Shown here piece by piece: positions 36,640-46,326 of a stretch of DNA of 64,000 bases; the stretch's first letter is position 1; each line of letters begins with the position of its first letter. The position numbers and the translations under genes were made by a program. This DNA is from Porifericola rhodea (lineage in GTDB: Bacteria; Bacteroidota; Bacteroidia; Cytophagales; Cyclobacteriaceae), in contig NZ_CP119421.1 of assembly GCF_030506305.1 (NCBI RefSeq), positions 1,899,501 to 1,963,500 of the forward strand, given 5' to 3'. The notes beneath the pieces are model-generated. The model saw nothing but the letters and a program-made list of their open reading frames with translations, did no database searches and had not been told where the DNA came from.

Positions 36640-38202
36640 ATGAACATAGAAAAGCTTAATTTTTCTGAAACCGGCAACTTCTCTCCTATTTTTCTGGACT
36701 ATCTTGATAACAAAGACACTCTACAAAAATTCTATCATCGCAGACCGGAGCTGAAAAGTTTTGAAGCCCAGCTACAGGAAAAAAAATTTCCACAGGCCAA
36801 CCGTGAGCGCCTGCGGTCTGTATTGCAGAAGCAGTATACCAGCGTAGCCCAACCCTCAGCAGTAACCCAAAACATAGAAAGGCTAGGCGAGTCTAATACT
36901 TTTACCCTTACTACCGGGCATCAGCTCAATATTTTTACCGGCCCTCTGTATTTTATTTATAAGATTGTAACGGTAATTAACAGTTGTAAGCAGTTGAATG
37001 AGGCTTATCCGGATTACCATTTTGTGCCAGTGTATTGGATGGCTTCTGAAGATCATGATTTTGAGGAGATTAACCACTTTCACCTCTTTGGTAAAGATTA
37101 CCAATGGAAGACGGAGCAAAAGGGAGCTGTGGGGCGCTTTAATACCGAAGGGCTTCAGGCTCTGCTAGAAGAGCTGCCAGGCCATGTAGATGCTTTTGAG
37201 AAAGCCTACAAGCAGCATAAAAAACTAGCGGATGCCGTACGATGTTACGTTAACGATTTGTTTGGTGAGCAGGGACTTATTGTAATAGATGCTGATCATC
37301 CTGAGCTGAAAGCCCCATTTCGCTCTATAATGGAAGACGACCTGAAAACACACACCGCCAAAAGCCTGGTAGAAAGCTGCTCTAAAGAACTGGAAAAAAT
37401 TGGCTATAAAACTCAGGTTTTCCCCCGCGAGATTAATCTCTTTTATTTAAGAGAAGATCTGAGAGAGAGAATAGAAAAAATAGATGACAAATACGTAGCC
37501 CTCAACACCGATCATCACTTCTCTGAAAGCTCACTGCTGGAAGAACTGGAAGCCCATCCCGAAAGATTTAGCCCCAACGTTATACTTCGCCCCCTTTATC
37601 AGGAAAGCATACTCCCCAACCTCGCTTATATAGGCGGACCATCAGAGTTGGCTTACTGGCTACAGCTAAAGCCTGTTTTTGACCACTATCAGCTGAGCTT
37701 TCCTATACTTATGCCCCGTAATTTTGGCTTAGTTATTAGCAAAAGTAATGGGCGTAAACTACAGAAAGTGCCTATACAAACCAAAGATCTGTTTCTGGAC
37801 ACGCAAAGCCTGGTAAAAAAGTTTGTAGAGGAGAATGCGGAAGCGAGTCTTTCTTTGGCAGATGAACAGAAAGCCATTTCCTCGGTATTTGAAACCATCA
37901 GGGCTAAGGCGATGGAAATAGATAAAAGCCTGGATGGATACATTGGAAAGGAAGAAAACAATACCCTTAAAATACTTAGCGGTATAGAGAAACGCCTAAA
38001 AAAATCTGAAGAACGCAATCAGGAAACCCACGTAAGGCAGCTGGAAAGCCTGAAAGACAAGCTCTTCCCGGGCGGAAGTTTACAGGAGCGCAAAGAGAAC
38101 TTTTTGAACTTTTATATTAATAATCCTGCTTTTCTAGATGAGGTCTTAGCACATTTTGACCCTATGGATTATCGCTTTTATGTTTTATATGAAGCAGAGT
38201 AG
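36640..38202 (+). CDS. bshC: putative cysteine ligase of bacillithiol synthesis
   Basis: BshC adds cysteine to glucosaminyl-malate to complete bacillithiol. The 520-residue length is standard. Diagnostic blocks are TTGHQLNIFTGPLYFIYKIV, VYWMASEDHDFEEINH, YIGGPSELAYWLQL and the ending DPMDYRFYVLYE. A coiled coil at about residues 440-490 is also typical. It is followed after two bases by the 5-formyl-THF cyclo-ligase gene and is likely co-transcribed with it. bshA lies about 8 kb upstream on the same strand. Confidence 0.94.
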   Translation: MNIEKLNFSETGNFSPIFLDYLDNKDTLQKFYHRRPELKSFEAQLQEKKFPQANRERLRSVLQKQYTSVAQPSAVTQNIERLGESNTFTLTTGHQLNIFTGPLYFIYKIVTVINSCKQLNEAYPDYHFVPVYWMASEDHDFEEINHFHLFGKDYQWKTEQKGAVGRFNTEGLQALLEELPGHVDAFEKAYKQHKKLADAVRCYVNDLFGEQGLIVIDADHPELKAPFRSIMEDDLKTHTAKSLVESCSKELEKIGYKTQVFPREINLFYLREDLRERIEKIDDKYVALNTDHHFSESSLLEELEAHPERFSPNVILRPLYQESILPNLAYIGGPSELAYWLQLKPVFDHYQLSFPILMPRNFGLVISKSNGRKLQKVPIQTKDLFLDTQSLVKKFVEENAEASLSLADEQKAISSVFETIRAKAMEIDKSLDGYIGKEENNTLKILSGIEKRLKKSEERNQETHVRQLESLKDKLFPGGSLQERKENFLNFYINNPAFLDEVLAHFDPMDYRFYVLYEAE

Positions 38203-38204
38203 CT

Positions 38205-38792
38205 GTGACTAAAGCAGAGGCCCGCAAGCATTTTCGTAAGCAGCGAAGGCTGTTAAGTAAGGAGGCTTACCAATTAGCTAACCAACAGATATATAAGCAC
38301 CTGATGCCCTGGCTAAAGGAACTAAAACCTCGTACAGTACATTGTTTTCTTCCCATTCATAAAAACAGAGAAGTAAATACCTGGCCGCTAATCAGAGAGT
38401 TACAGTCCGAAAATATAGGCGTGGTAGTATCTCGTACCGATTTGCAGCAGAATAGTATGGAGCATTTTATACTGGAAGAAGGAACTGCCTGTCCGGAAAA
38501 TGTATGGGGTATACCTGAACCAGAAGGTGAATCTCTGGTTAGAGTAACAGAAGAAGAGATAGCGCTGGTGCTGGTTCCACTGCTGGCTTTTGATTTGCAG
38601 GGGCAACGTGTAGGTTATGGCAAAGGCTATTACGATTTGTTTTTAAGCAAGTGCTTACCCAATACTCTTAAGGTAGGTCTTTCCCTTTTTGAACCCATTG
38701 AAAAGATTAAAGACATTTACCCGCACGATATTGGGCTTACCCATGCTGTCAGTCCGAACAAGCTTTGGGATTTTAAGCATTCTCAGTGCTAA
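38205..38792 (+). CDS. 5-formyltetrahydrofolate cyclo-ligase
   Basis: The 195-residue enzyme turns 5-formyl-THF into 5,10-methenyl-THF with ATP and returns this storage form to one-carbon metabolism. The signature is VPLLAFDLQGQRVGYGKGYYD; the N-terminal basic stretch KAEARKHFRKQRR binds nucleotide phosphate. The start is GTG at 38205, two bases after the bshC stop, with no better in-frame start. It is likely co-transcribed with bshC. Confidence 0.93.
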   Translation: MTKAEARKHFRKQRRLLSKEAYQLANQQIYKHLMPWLKELKPRTVHCFLPIHKNREVNTWPLIRELQSENIGVVVSRTDLQQNSMEHFILEEGTACPENVWGIPEPEGESLVRVTEEEIALVLVPLLAFDLQGQRVGYGKGYYDLFLSKCLPNTLKVGLSLFEPIEKIKDIYPHDIGLTHAVSPNKLWDFKHSQC

Positions 38793-38819
38793 TTATCAAC
38801 AGTAATGCACAAACTGTTA

Positions 38820-38827
38820 TATATTTG
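38820..38827 (+). promoter_or_regulatory. -7 box of trkA-trkH
   Basis: TATATTTG fits TAnnTTTG and lies 34-41 bases before the trkA ATG. No matching -33 TTTG was found. Confidence 0.45.
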
Positions 38828-38860
38828 TGCAAAATTTCAGCAATAGAATGAAGGGGTAAT

Positions 38861-40201
38861 ATGAAAATTATCATTGCGGGTGCAGGAGATGTAGGTAAAC
38901 ACTTGGCTAAATTGTTGGCCTACGAAAATCAGGATATTGTAGTAATCGACCTCAATCAGGAAAGGTTACGTCAGTTGGGGAGCCAACTGGATGTTTCTAC
39001 AATTAAAGGTAGCTCTACTTCTTTTAAAGTACTTAAAGATGCCAATGTAGGTGAGGCTGACCTTTTGATTGCTGTTACGGAGTCTGAAGAGGTAAACCTC
39101 GCAACTTCTTTTATTGCCAAACAACTAGGGGTAAAGCGTACGGTGGCTCGTATTTCTAACGAGGAATACCTTATGAGTAAAGAAACGCTGGACTTACGCA
39201 AGGTAGGTATTGATGAGCTAATTTCGCCAGAATCACTAGCCGCACGAGAAATACGCCGCCTACTCAGGATTGCCGCAGTAACTGATACTTTTGAGTTTGA
39301 TCAGGGGTTGCTTTCCCTCATCGGAATTACCATAGACCGTGATAGCCCGCTAATTAACCATTCGCTAGCTGAGACATCGCGCCTCAACCCGTATAATAGC
39401 TTTGTAACAGTTGCTATTTTAAGAGATGGGCGTACCATTATTCCTAGGGGAGATACCCGCATTGAGCCTAATGATCATGTGTACTTTATCGCTGAGCCTA
39501 ATGGAATAGATCGCGTGCTTGACCTAACCGGTAAGAAAAAAATAGAGATCAAAAACATTATGATACTGGGAGGTAGTAAGGCCGCCTACCACACCGCACG
39601 CAAGCTAAGTACCAACTATAATGTAAAGCTGATTGAACGAGACAGGGATAAATGCTTTGATCTGGCAGATCAGCTTCCTAAATCACTGATTATCAACGGA
39701 GATGGTAGGGATGTGGAGATTCTGGAAGAAGAAGGGCTGGCTAATATGGATGCATTTCTGGCTCTTACCGGAGATTCTGAGACTAATATTATTAGCTGCC
39801 TGGTCGCTAAAGATAAGGGCGTTAAAAAAACCATTGCCCTGGTAGAAAATATAGACTATATCCACCTGAGCCAGAATATAGGAGTGGATACAATGATCAA
39901 CAAGAAGCTGATAGCAGCAAACTTTATCTTCCGCTATATTCGTAAGGGTGATGTTGTGTCAATTACCGGTATACATGGCGTAGAAGCTGAAATTCTGGAG
40001 TATGAAGTCAACAATAATTGCAGAATCGCAAATAAGCAGCTCAAAGATCTTGAGTTTCCTAAAGACGCGGTGATCGGAGGAGTGGTAAGAAGGGGCAAAG
40101 GTCAGGTAGCAATGGGTAACTTTCAGTTTGAGCCAAATGATAGAGTCGTAATATTAAGCAAAAGAGAAAGCTTGTCGGAAGTAGAAAAATTCTTTAAATG
40201 A
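38861..40201 (+). CDS. trkA: Trk potassium uptake regulatory subunit TrkA
   Basis: The 446-residue protein is a cytoplasmic gating ring subunit for a Trk K+ channel. It has two repeats of a Rossmann RCK_N domain (MKIIIAGAGDVGKHLAKLL at residue 1, NIMILGGSKAAYHTARKL at about 228). Each is followed by an RCK_C domain, so this is the tandem form. The NAD(H)/nucleotide site GAGDVG is intact in the first half. In the second, GGSKAA keeps only part of the glycine motif, a feature often seen in tandem TrkA. It overlaps trkH by four bases (ATGA). Confidence 0.94.
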   Translation: MKIIIAGAGDVGKHLAKLLAYENQDIVVIDLNQERLRQLGSQLDVSTIKGSSTSFKVLKDANVGEADLLIAVTESEEVNLATSFIAKQLGVKRTVARISNEEYLMSKETLDLRKVGIDELISPESLAAREIRRLLRIAAVTDTFEFDQGLLSLIGITIDRDSPLINHSLAETSRLNPYNSFVTVAILRDGRTIIPRGDTRIEPNDHVYFIAEPNGIDRVLDLTGKKKIEIKNIMILGGSKAAYHTARKLSTNYNVKLIERDRDKCFDLADQLPKSLIINGDGRDVEILEEEGLANMDAFLALTGDSETNIISCLVAKDKGVKKTIALVENIDYIHLSQNIGVDTMINKKLIAANFIFRYIRKGDVVSITGIHGVEAEILEYEVNNNCRIANKQLKDLEFPKDAVIGGVVRRGKGQVAMGNFQFEPNDRVVILSKRESLSEVEKFFK

Positions 40202-41658
40202 AATTCAACTGGAAAGTCCTCTTCAACATTCTAGGTGTATTACTAATGTTCAATGGGGGCTTTATGCTGCTCTCTCTCCTGGTATCTTTCTTTTATGAGC
40301 AGTCAAGCTGGAAAGCCATTTTAGCTTCTGCTGGGGTTTCTTTTTTAACGGGCATCCTCACCTGGTGGGCCACTCGCAAGCAGGAAAACAAAGAGCTAAG
40401 AAGCAAAGACGGCTATCTGGTAGTTACCTTAGGTTGGGTGCTTATGTCATTTTTCGGCTCTCTACCCTATATTTTTAGTGGTACTATTCCCTCTTACCCC
40501 GATGCCTTTTTTGAGTCTATCTCGGGCTTTACTACTACAGGGGCTACCATCCTAACCGATATTGAAGCAGTTTCTAAAGATATTCTTTTTTGGCGTAGCC
40601 TTACGCAGTGGATTGGTGGTATGGGAATTATCGTGCTGGCAGTAGCTATTTTACCAATATTAGGAATTGGTGGAATGCAGCTTTTTGTGGCCGAGGCGCC
40701 GGGTGTCACACCTGACAAACTTAAGCCTCGGATTCGTGATACTGCCAAAAGACTATGGATACTGTATATTGGCCTTACTGCTTTAGAAACAATACTACTT
40801 ATGCTGGGAGGCATGAGCTTTTATGAGGCAATCAATCATGGTCTGACTACTATGGCCACCGGAGGTTTCTCCCCTAAAAATGCCAGTATCGCCTATTATG
40901 ATTCTCCTTACCTACAGTATGTCATCATTGTATTTATGTTTTTGGCGGGTACCAGTTTTTCCCTCACTTATTTCGCTTTTAAAGGTGCCTTTAACAAAGT
41001 TTGGCAAAATGAGGAGTTTCGGTATTATCTCTTCTCGGTAGGCATCATCATTCTTATTAGTACTCTGGCCATCTTTATAGTGAGTGATGCCAGTCTAGAA
41101 AAATCTTTTCGAGATGCGGCTTTTCAGGTAATTTCAGTAATCAGTACTACTGGCTTTATTACCGCAGATTACACTGCCTGGGCACCCTTGCTCACAGTGA
41201 TATTCTTTTTACTTATGTTTATTGGTGCTTCGGCAGGCTCTACCGCAGGGGGCGTCAAAATAGTACGTCATATTGTACTGATCAAAAATAGTATTCTGGA
41301 AATGAAACGTCAGGTTCACCCCTCTGCCATTATTCCTGTAAGGCTCAATGGTAAGGCGATAACTCAGGATATTACTTTTAACGTACTGGCCTTCTTTATT
41401 ATTTATATCACCATTTTTGCGATTGGATCCGTTGTGCTGGCTCTCATAGGCGTAGACTTTATGACCTCTGTAGGGGCAGTAGCCACATCTTTAGGCAATA
41501 TAGGCCCTGGGTTTGGTACAGTAGGGCCGGTAGACAATTTTGCCCACCTGCCCGCAGCTGCTAAATGGGTGCTTTCCTTTCTAATGTTATTGGGGAGGCT
41601 GGAGCTTTTTACAGTACTTATCCTTTTTACTCCCTACTTCTGGAACAGAAACGTATAA
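40198..41658 (+). CDS. trkH: TrkH-family potassium uptake channel
   Basis: The 486-residue integral membrane protein has the four-fold M1-P-M2 repeat of the TrkH/KtrB family. Pore-loop motifs are SGFTTTGATIL, TMATGGFSPKNAS, VISTTGFITADY and TSLGNIGPGFGTVG, in that order. The TrkH/KtrB-type gating loop AGSTAGGVKIVRH precedes the fourth repeat. It starts inside the trkA stop, so the two form one channel complex. Its 3' end is convergent with the efflux outer-membrane gene with 19 bases between. Confidence 0.95.
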   Translation: MKFNWKVLFNILGVLLMFNGGFMLLSLLVSFFYEQSSWKAILASAGVSFLTGILTWWATRKQENKELRSKDGYLVVTLGWVLMSFFGSLPYIFSGTIPSYPDAFFESISGFTTTGATILTDIEAVSKDILFWRSLTQWIGGMGIIVLAVAILPILGIGGMQLFVAEAPGVTPDKLKPRIRDTAKRLWILYIGLTALETILLMLGGMSFYEAINHGLTTMATGGFSPKNASIAYYDSPYLQYVIIVFMFLAGTSFSLTYFAFKGAFNKVWQNEEFRYYLFSVGIIILISTLAIFIVSDASLEKSFRDAAFQVISVISTTGFITADYTAWAPLLTVIFFLLMFIGASAGSTAGGVKIVRHIVLIKNSILEMKRQVHPSAIIPVRLNGKAITQDITFNVLAFFIIYITIFAIGSVVLALIGVDFMTSVGAVATSLGNIGPGFGTVGPVDNFAHLPAAAKWVLSFLMLLGRLELFTVLILFTPYFWNRNV

Positions 41659-41677
41659 GAGGAAACAGGGAATGCCC

Positions 41678-43147
41678 TTATTTCCATCCCCCTCCCAGGC
41701 TACGGTATAGCTCTATATTAGCCAGAATAATCTGTCTTTTAAGGTTAGCCAGATCAAGCTCACTTTGTAGCGCATCTTCCTGAGCATTAATTACTTCTAG
41801 GTAATTAGCAAAGCCACTCTGGAATAAGAGTGAGGCATCGCGAACACCTTTACTACTCACCACTATCCTTTTCTGGGCAATGCTGTATTCTTCCCTTAGC
41901 TTTTCTATCGTGACCAGTGCATCGGAAACCTCGCGTACCGCCAGTATAATATTATCCTTAAAATCCAACTCAGCTAACTGACGCTCTGATACAGCAATGG
42001 AATGGTTTGTTTTTAACCTTCTGTTTTGAAAAAGAGGCTGAAAAATAGCCCCATTAATTAGCGCGAAGCCAGAACCCATAGGATCCAGAAAGCTATCAAA
42101 AACAAAAGAGTTTAAGCCAGTACTGGCATTGAGCATGATAGAGGGGTACTTCATCGCCTGAGTAACGCCTACCCGGGCATTGCTGGCAATTAGCTGGTAT
42201 TCTGCAGCAGCTATATCCGGTCGGTTGTTAATTAGCTCCAGAGGAACGCCAACTACATAGCGATCATCAAAAGTTACATCTTCCAAATTCTGTTCAATAT
42301 CTATAGGTTGCGGGTAGCGACCCAAGAGCTGGTTTAGTCGATTTTCCAGCAGGGTGTACTCTCTTTCAAGCTGCGGTATTAATGATTCTGCTCTCAGTAT
42401 TTGTGACTCTGTCTGTTGTATAGCCAGAGATGTCGTTTCGTCTGCTTCAAACTGTAATTTAACTATATCCAGTGTGTTTCTGCCCAGCTCCAGATTTCGT
42501 TCGGCCACTGCAATCTGAGAATTGATCATGAGCATGTTATAATAAGTAGAGGCAATTTCAGCAACTATAGCTGTCTGTACCGCTTTCTGAAACTCTTCGC
42601 TTTGCATAAACGATGCCTGGGCCGCTTCTTTTTGCCAGCGTAACTTGCCCCACAGGTCAATCTCCCAGCTGGCAAAGATGGTTGTAGAATATGCCAGCCT
42701 TTCGGTATATAGTGTTTTGGGAGGGTTTTCTCCGTGATTACGTCTGGCCCGGTTTGAGCCATAGTTGTTGTAATTTTCGGAATAATACTCTCTATTGTAC
42801 TCAAAAGGCGAAATACCAAGGCTGGGATAAAAATTTGCTTTGGAAAGCTCAAGGTTTTGAGACCCTATCTCAATTTGTTTGGCCCCTTTCAGCAGTTCAA
42901 TATTATTGATAAGTGCCGTATCAATCAGCGCTATCAGTGTAGAGTCCTCAAAATAATCTCTCCAGTTTACATCAGCAAGCGTAGTCTGGTTAGCCAAAGA
43001 GGTAGTATCCAACTGAGATATTCCATAATAGCTATCAATTTTATCGAACTGAGGCCTTTGGTAGTTATCTCCCACCTTGCAGCTGATGGCCGTAATTAAA
43101 ATTATACTTATTGTGGCAAATTGTTTTATACACTCCATAAATATCAA
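41678..43147 (-). CDS. RND efflux outer membrane factor (TolC/OprM type)
   Basis: The 489-residue protein carries a lipobox TAISC after a short signal, as in the NodT/OprM lipoprotein branch. It has the two repeated outer membrane efflux protein domains with long helices: WASWEIDLWGKLRWQKEAAQ-like text in the first, and LINNRPDIAAAEYQLIASNARVG in the second, which is the family hallmark. It ends LYRSLGGGWK as most members do. It forms the outer-membrane exit duct for the RND pump encoded just upstream. Two possible starts lie three codons apart (43147 and 43138). Confidence 0.93.
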   Translation of the reverse strand: MIFMECIKQFATISIILITAISCKVGDNYQRPQFDKIDSYYGISQLDTTSLANQTTLADVNWRDYFEDSTLIALIDTALINNIELLKGAKQIEIGSQNLELSKANFYPSLGISPFEYNREYYSENYNNYGSNRARRNHGENPPKTLYTERLAYSTTIFASWEIDLWGKLRWQKEAAQASFMQSEEFQKAVQTAIVAEIASTYYNMLMINSQIAVAERNLELGRNTLDIVKLQFEADETTSLAIQQTESQILRAESLIPQLEREYTLLENRLNQLLGRYPQPIDIEQNLEDVTFDDRYVVGVPLELINNRPDIAAAEYQLIASNARVGVTQAMKYPSIMLNASTGLNSFVFDSFLDPMGSGFALINGAIFQPLFQNRRLKTNHSIAVSERQLAELDFKDNIILAVREVSDALVTIEKLREEYSIAQKRIVVSSKGVRDASLLFQSGFANYLEVINAQEDALQSELDLANLKRQIILANIELYRSLGGGWK

Positions 43148-43152
43148 CTTAC

Positions 43153-46100
43153 TTAGGTAGTTTTAATGTTGAACCGCTCACTTAATTGAATAAACAGATA
43201 GGTTAGTACGGGTATGATAAGAATACCCAGAAATACGCCGGAGAGCATACCTCCCGCGGTGCCGATACTCACGGATCTGTTACCTATAGCGGAAGAGCCT
43301 TCAGAAAACATCAGGGGGACTAAACCAGCGGTAAAAGCCAGGGAAGTCATAACGATAGCTCTCAGGCGTAGTGCACTGGCATCTAGTACTGCGTCCAGTA
43401 TATCGGCACCTGCCTCCCTTTTCTGGGCGGCAAATTCTACAATTAGAATGGCGTTTTTGGCAAGCAGACCAATTAGCATAATAATACCTACCTGCACATA
43501 TATATTGTTGTCTATACCTGCAAGATTAATAAAAGCAAAGACACCTAAAATACCAGTAGGCAGGGAAAGCATTACGGCCATAGGCAGCCAGAAGCTCTCA
43601 TACTGGGCCGCCAGAATAAAGTATACCAACACTATACTAATGATGAATACAATAATAGAATCTGAACCTGATTTCTTCTCTTCCAAACTCATCCCTGTCC
43701 ATTCAAAATTAAGGCTGGCTGGCAGGGTTTGGTCGCTCAGCTGTTCAATTCTATCCATTACATCTCCGGTACTATAGCCCTCGGCAGGTGTAATGTTAAT
43801 TCTGGCCGCATTGTACAAATTATAGCGGGTTACGGTCTCCGGACCAAAAGTTTCTTCCAGTTGTACAATAGTGTTTAGAGGAACCATCTCATTCTCATTG
43901 TTTTTGACAAAGATGGCGTTAAAGGCTTCCGGGGTTTCGCGGTATGAGATATCGGACTGCATAAATACTCCGTACTGGCGGGTAAACCTGTTAAAATCGC
44001 CCACCCGGGTACGCCCGAAATTAGACTGTACCGTAAACATCATATCCTTAACACTTACCCCTAAAGCTTTAGCTTTTTTATAGTCAATATTTAATCGGTA
44101 CTGGGGAAAATTAGTATTGTAAGAGGTAAAAGCATTACTAATCTCCTCTTGCTGATTAAGCTCTGCAATAAACTCATTAACTAATACACCAAACTCACTT
44201 AGGTCACCATCAGAGAGGTCCTGAAGCATAATCTGCACCCCATCAAAATCGCCAAATCCTTGTACTGTGGGGCGTGGGTACATGTTAATTCCCTGAGCAT
44301 CACTAATTACAGATAGCTTGCTCATCAGGTGTTTGATAAGCTCATTGATGTCCTCTATATCGCCGCGTTCGCCTATTTCTTTTAAGATAACATAGCCCAG
44401 ACCTGAAGATGGGCTTTCTGAACCGCTCACTACGTTGTATCCAGAGACTGTATTTACGCTCTCTACCGCTGGCTCTAACTGGAGGATAGAGTCTGCCTCC
44501 ACCAAAGCCTGATTGGTACGGTGAAGCGAAGCTCCCTCGGGTAGCGTAAGTGTGAAAATCAGGAAGTTGTCATCTTCAGTAGGAATAAATGCCTGAGGTG
44601 TACGATTAGCTAAAAAGGCAGTTAGTAGCACTACTCCCACAAGCCCTGCCAGGCTTACCCATTTGAACTTAATAGCCTTACGAGCAAGGGATACATATTT
44701 TTTTGTAAACGTATCAAAGAGTCTGTCAAATTTACGTAAGCCCAGAGTACCTACCTCTTTTACCTTGCGTACCTTTTTAGACTGCTCCAGTTTCTCCATT
44801 ACCCGGTTTTTCTTCGCTTTCTCATCCAGGTTTTTATATAGGAGAATAAATAACACCGGGCCTAAAGTAAGGGCAATGATGGCTGAAATGATTACAGCAA
44901 TGATAATGGTATATGCGAACTCCTGATAGAAAACACCTACCGGACCTTGCAGAAAGCCCACCGGAAGGAACACTGCCGCAATTACCATAGTAATAGACAC
45001 AATAGCTCCGGTAATTTCTGTTAAGGCAGAAGTAACTGCTTCTCGGGCAGTCATGCTGTAGTGCTGCATCTTCTCAAAAATGGCCTCTACCACCACAATG
45101 GCGTTATCTACTACTATACCGATAGAAAGTACGATAGAGAACATGCTAAGTACGTTCATAGAAACCCCTACCAGGGAAAGGAAGAAGAAGGTACCAACCA
45201 ATGAGATAGGAATGGTAATAGCCGTAATAAAGGTGGCTTTAAAATCTTGCAGGAAGATGAATACAACCAAAAACACAAGAATAAAGGCCTCTATCAGGGT
45301 TTGTTTTACGTGACCCATAGACTCGTCAATCTGGTCTCTTACACTGTAGGTGATCTCATAATCTATACCCTCAGGAAAAATCTTTGCCTGTTCTTCCAGA
45401 ATCTCACGTACACTTTTATCAATTTCTACCGCATTGGCTCCACTTTGCTGCACAATATCAATAGTTACCGAAGGGCGGCCATCCAGGCGGTTCTGACTGG
45501 TATAGTTAGAAGCACCAAACTCTATACGTGCTACATCTCGCAGGTGCAGTTGTAAGCCGTCCTGCTCAGATTTGATCACTATATTTTCATACTCTTCCGG
45601 TTCGCTAAATCTACCTGTGTGTTTCAGGGGAATTTCAAATACTTCGTCAGAGTTCTCACCAAACTTACCCGGTGCGGCTTCAAAACTCTGATCCTGTATT
45701 TGTTGGTATACATCGCGCGGCGTAAGTCCATATAGGGCTAGCCTTTCGGGGTTTAGCCAGATACGCATGGCGTAGTCTCGCGAGCGTAGAATGGCTGCCT
45801 CGGCTAGTCCTTCAACGCGTTTAAGCTCTCTCCTTACGTTCATACGGGTGTAGGCATTCAGAAAAGTCTCGTTGTAAGGTGAGTTCTCTTCTTCGGCAAA
45901 GATGTTAATAGTCATCAGAGTACCCTTCATCCTCTTCATTACGGTAATTCCCGACTCTACAACTTCCGGGGGAATTTGCTGGACTACCGTAGAGATACGG
46001 TTCTGGATATCTACTGCTGCCAGATCGGGATCGGTACCCGGTTCAAAGTATACCGATACTCTACCTTTACCAGAGTTTGTAGCGGTAGAACGGGCATAGG

Positions 46101-46326
46101 TCATATTTTCAGTACCGTTAATGGCTTCCTCTATGGGCAACAGCACCGATTTGGCCACAGTTTCGGCATTACCTCCCGGATAATACACCTCCACACTAAC
46201 ACTGGGTGGGGCAATTTCAGGAAATCGTTCTACCGGTAGCTGAAATATACTGGCGGCTCCTGCCAGCACCAGAACTATAGAGATAACTAGGGTGAGTACT
46301 GGCCGGTCTATTATTTTTTTTAACAT
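43153..46326 (-). CDS. RND multidrug efflux permease (AcrB-like, HAE1)
   Basis: The 1057-residue permease has the full AcrB plan: twelve membrane helices and two large periplasmic loops, starting MLKKIIDRPVLTLVISIV. The fourth helix reads GIVVDNAIVVVEA. Asp407 is present, but the second Asp of the usual proton-relay pair (AcrB Asp408) is Asn here. The tenth-helix Lys is kept in GLLAKNAILIVEFA. This substitution may alter or re-route proton coupling (inference). The pump is in an operon with the adaptor upstream and the outer membrane duct five bases downstream. The 477-base gap to the adaptor gene is unusually long. Confidence 0.95.
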   Translation of the reverse strand: MLKKIIDRPVLTLVISIVLVLAGAASIFQLPVERFPEIAPPSVSVEVYYPGGNAETVAKSVLLPIEEAINGTENMTYARSTATNSGKGRVSVYFEPGTDPDLAAVDIQNRISTVVQQIPPEVVESGITVMKRMKGTLMTINIFAEEENSPYNETFLNAYTRMNVRRELKRVEGLAEAAILRSRDYAMRIWLNPERLALYGLTPRDVYQQIQDQSFEAAPGKFGENSDEVFEIPLKHTGRFSEPEEYENIVIKSEQDGLQLHLRDVARIEFGASNYTSQNRLDGRPSVTIDIVQQSGANAVEIDKSVREILEEQAKIFPEGIDYEITYSVRDQIDESMGHVKQTLIEAFILVFLVVFIFLQDFKATFITAITIPISLVGTFFFLSLVGVSMNVLSMFSIVLSIGIVVDNAIVVVEAIFEKMQHYSMTAREAVTSALTEITGAIVSITMVIAAVFLPVGFLQGPVGVFYQEFAYTIIIAVIISAIIALTLGPVLFILLYKNLDEKAKKNRVMEKLEQSKKVRKVKEVGTLGLRKFDRLFDTFTKKYVSLARKAIKFKWVSLAGLVGVVLLTAFLANRTPQAFIPTEDDNFLIFTLTLPEGASLHRTNQALVEADSILQLEPAVESVNTVSGYNVVSGSESPSSGLGYVILKEIGERGDIEDINELIKHLMSKLSVISDAQGINMYPRPTVQGFGDFDGVQIMLQDLSDGDLSEFGVLVNEFIAELNQQEEISNAFTSYNTNFPQYRLNIDYKKAKALGVSVKDMMFTVQSNFGRTRVGDFNRFTRQYGVFMQSDISYRETPEAFNAIFVKNNENEMVPLNTIVQLEETFGPETVTRYNLYNAARINITPAEGYSTGDVMDRIEQLSDQTLPASLNFEWTGMSLEEKKSGSDSIIVFIISIVLVYFILAAQYESFWLPMAVMLSLPTGILGVFAFINLAGIDNNIYVQVGIIMLIGLLAKNAILIVEFAAQKREAGADILDAVLDASALRLRAIVMTSLAFTAGLVPLMFSEGSSAIGNRSVSIGTAGGMLSGVFLGILIIPVLTYLFIQLSERFNIKTT

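Noticed and set aside
43214-43777. 187-codon plus-strand frame inside the RND permease gene
   Set aside because: It is antisense to highly conserved permease sequence; its composition is explained by the complement of membrane codons.
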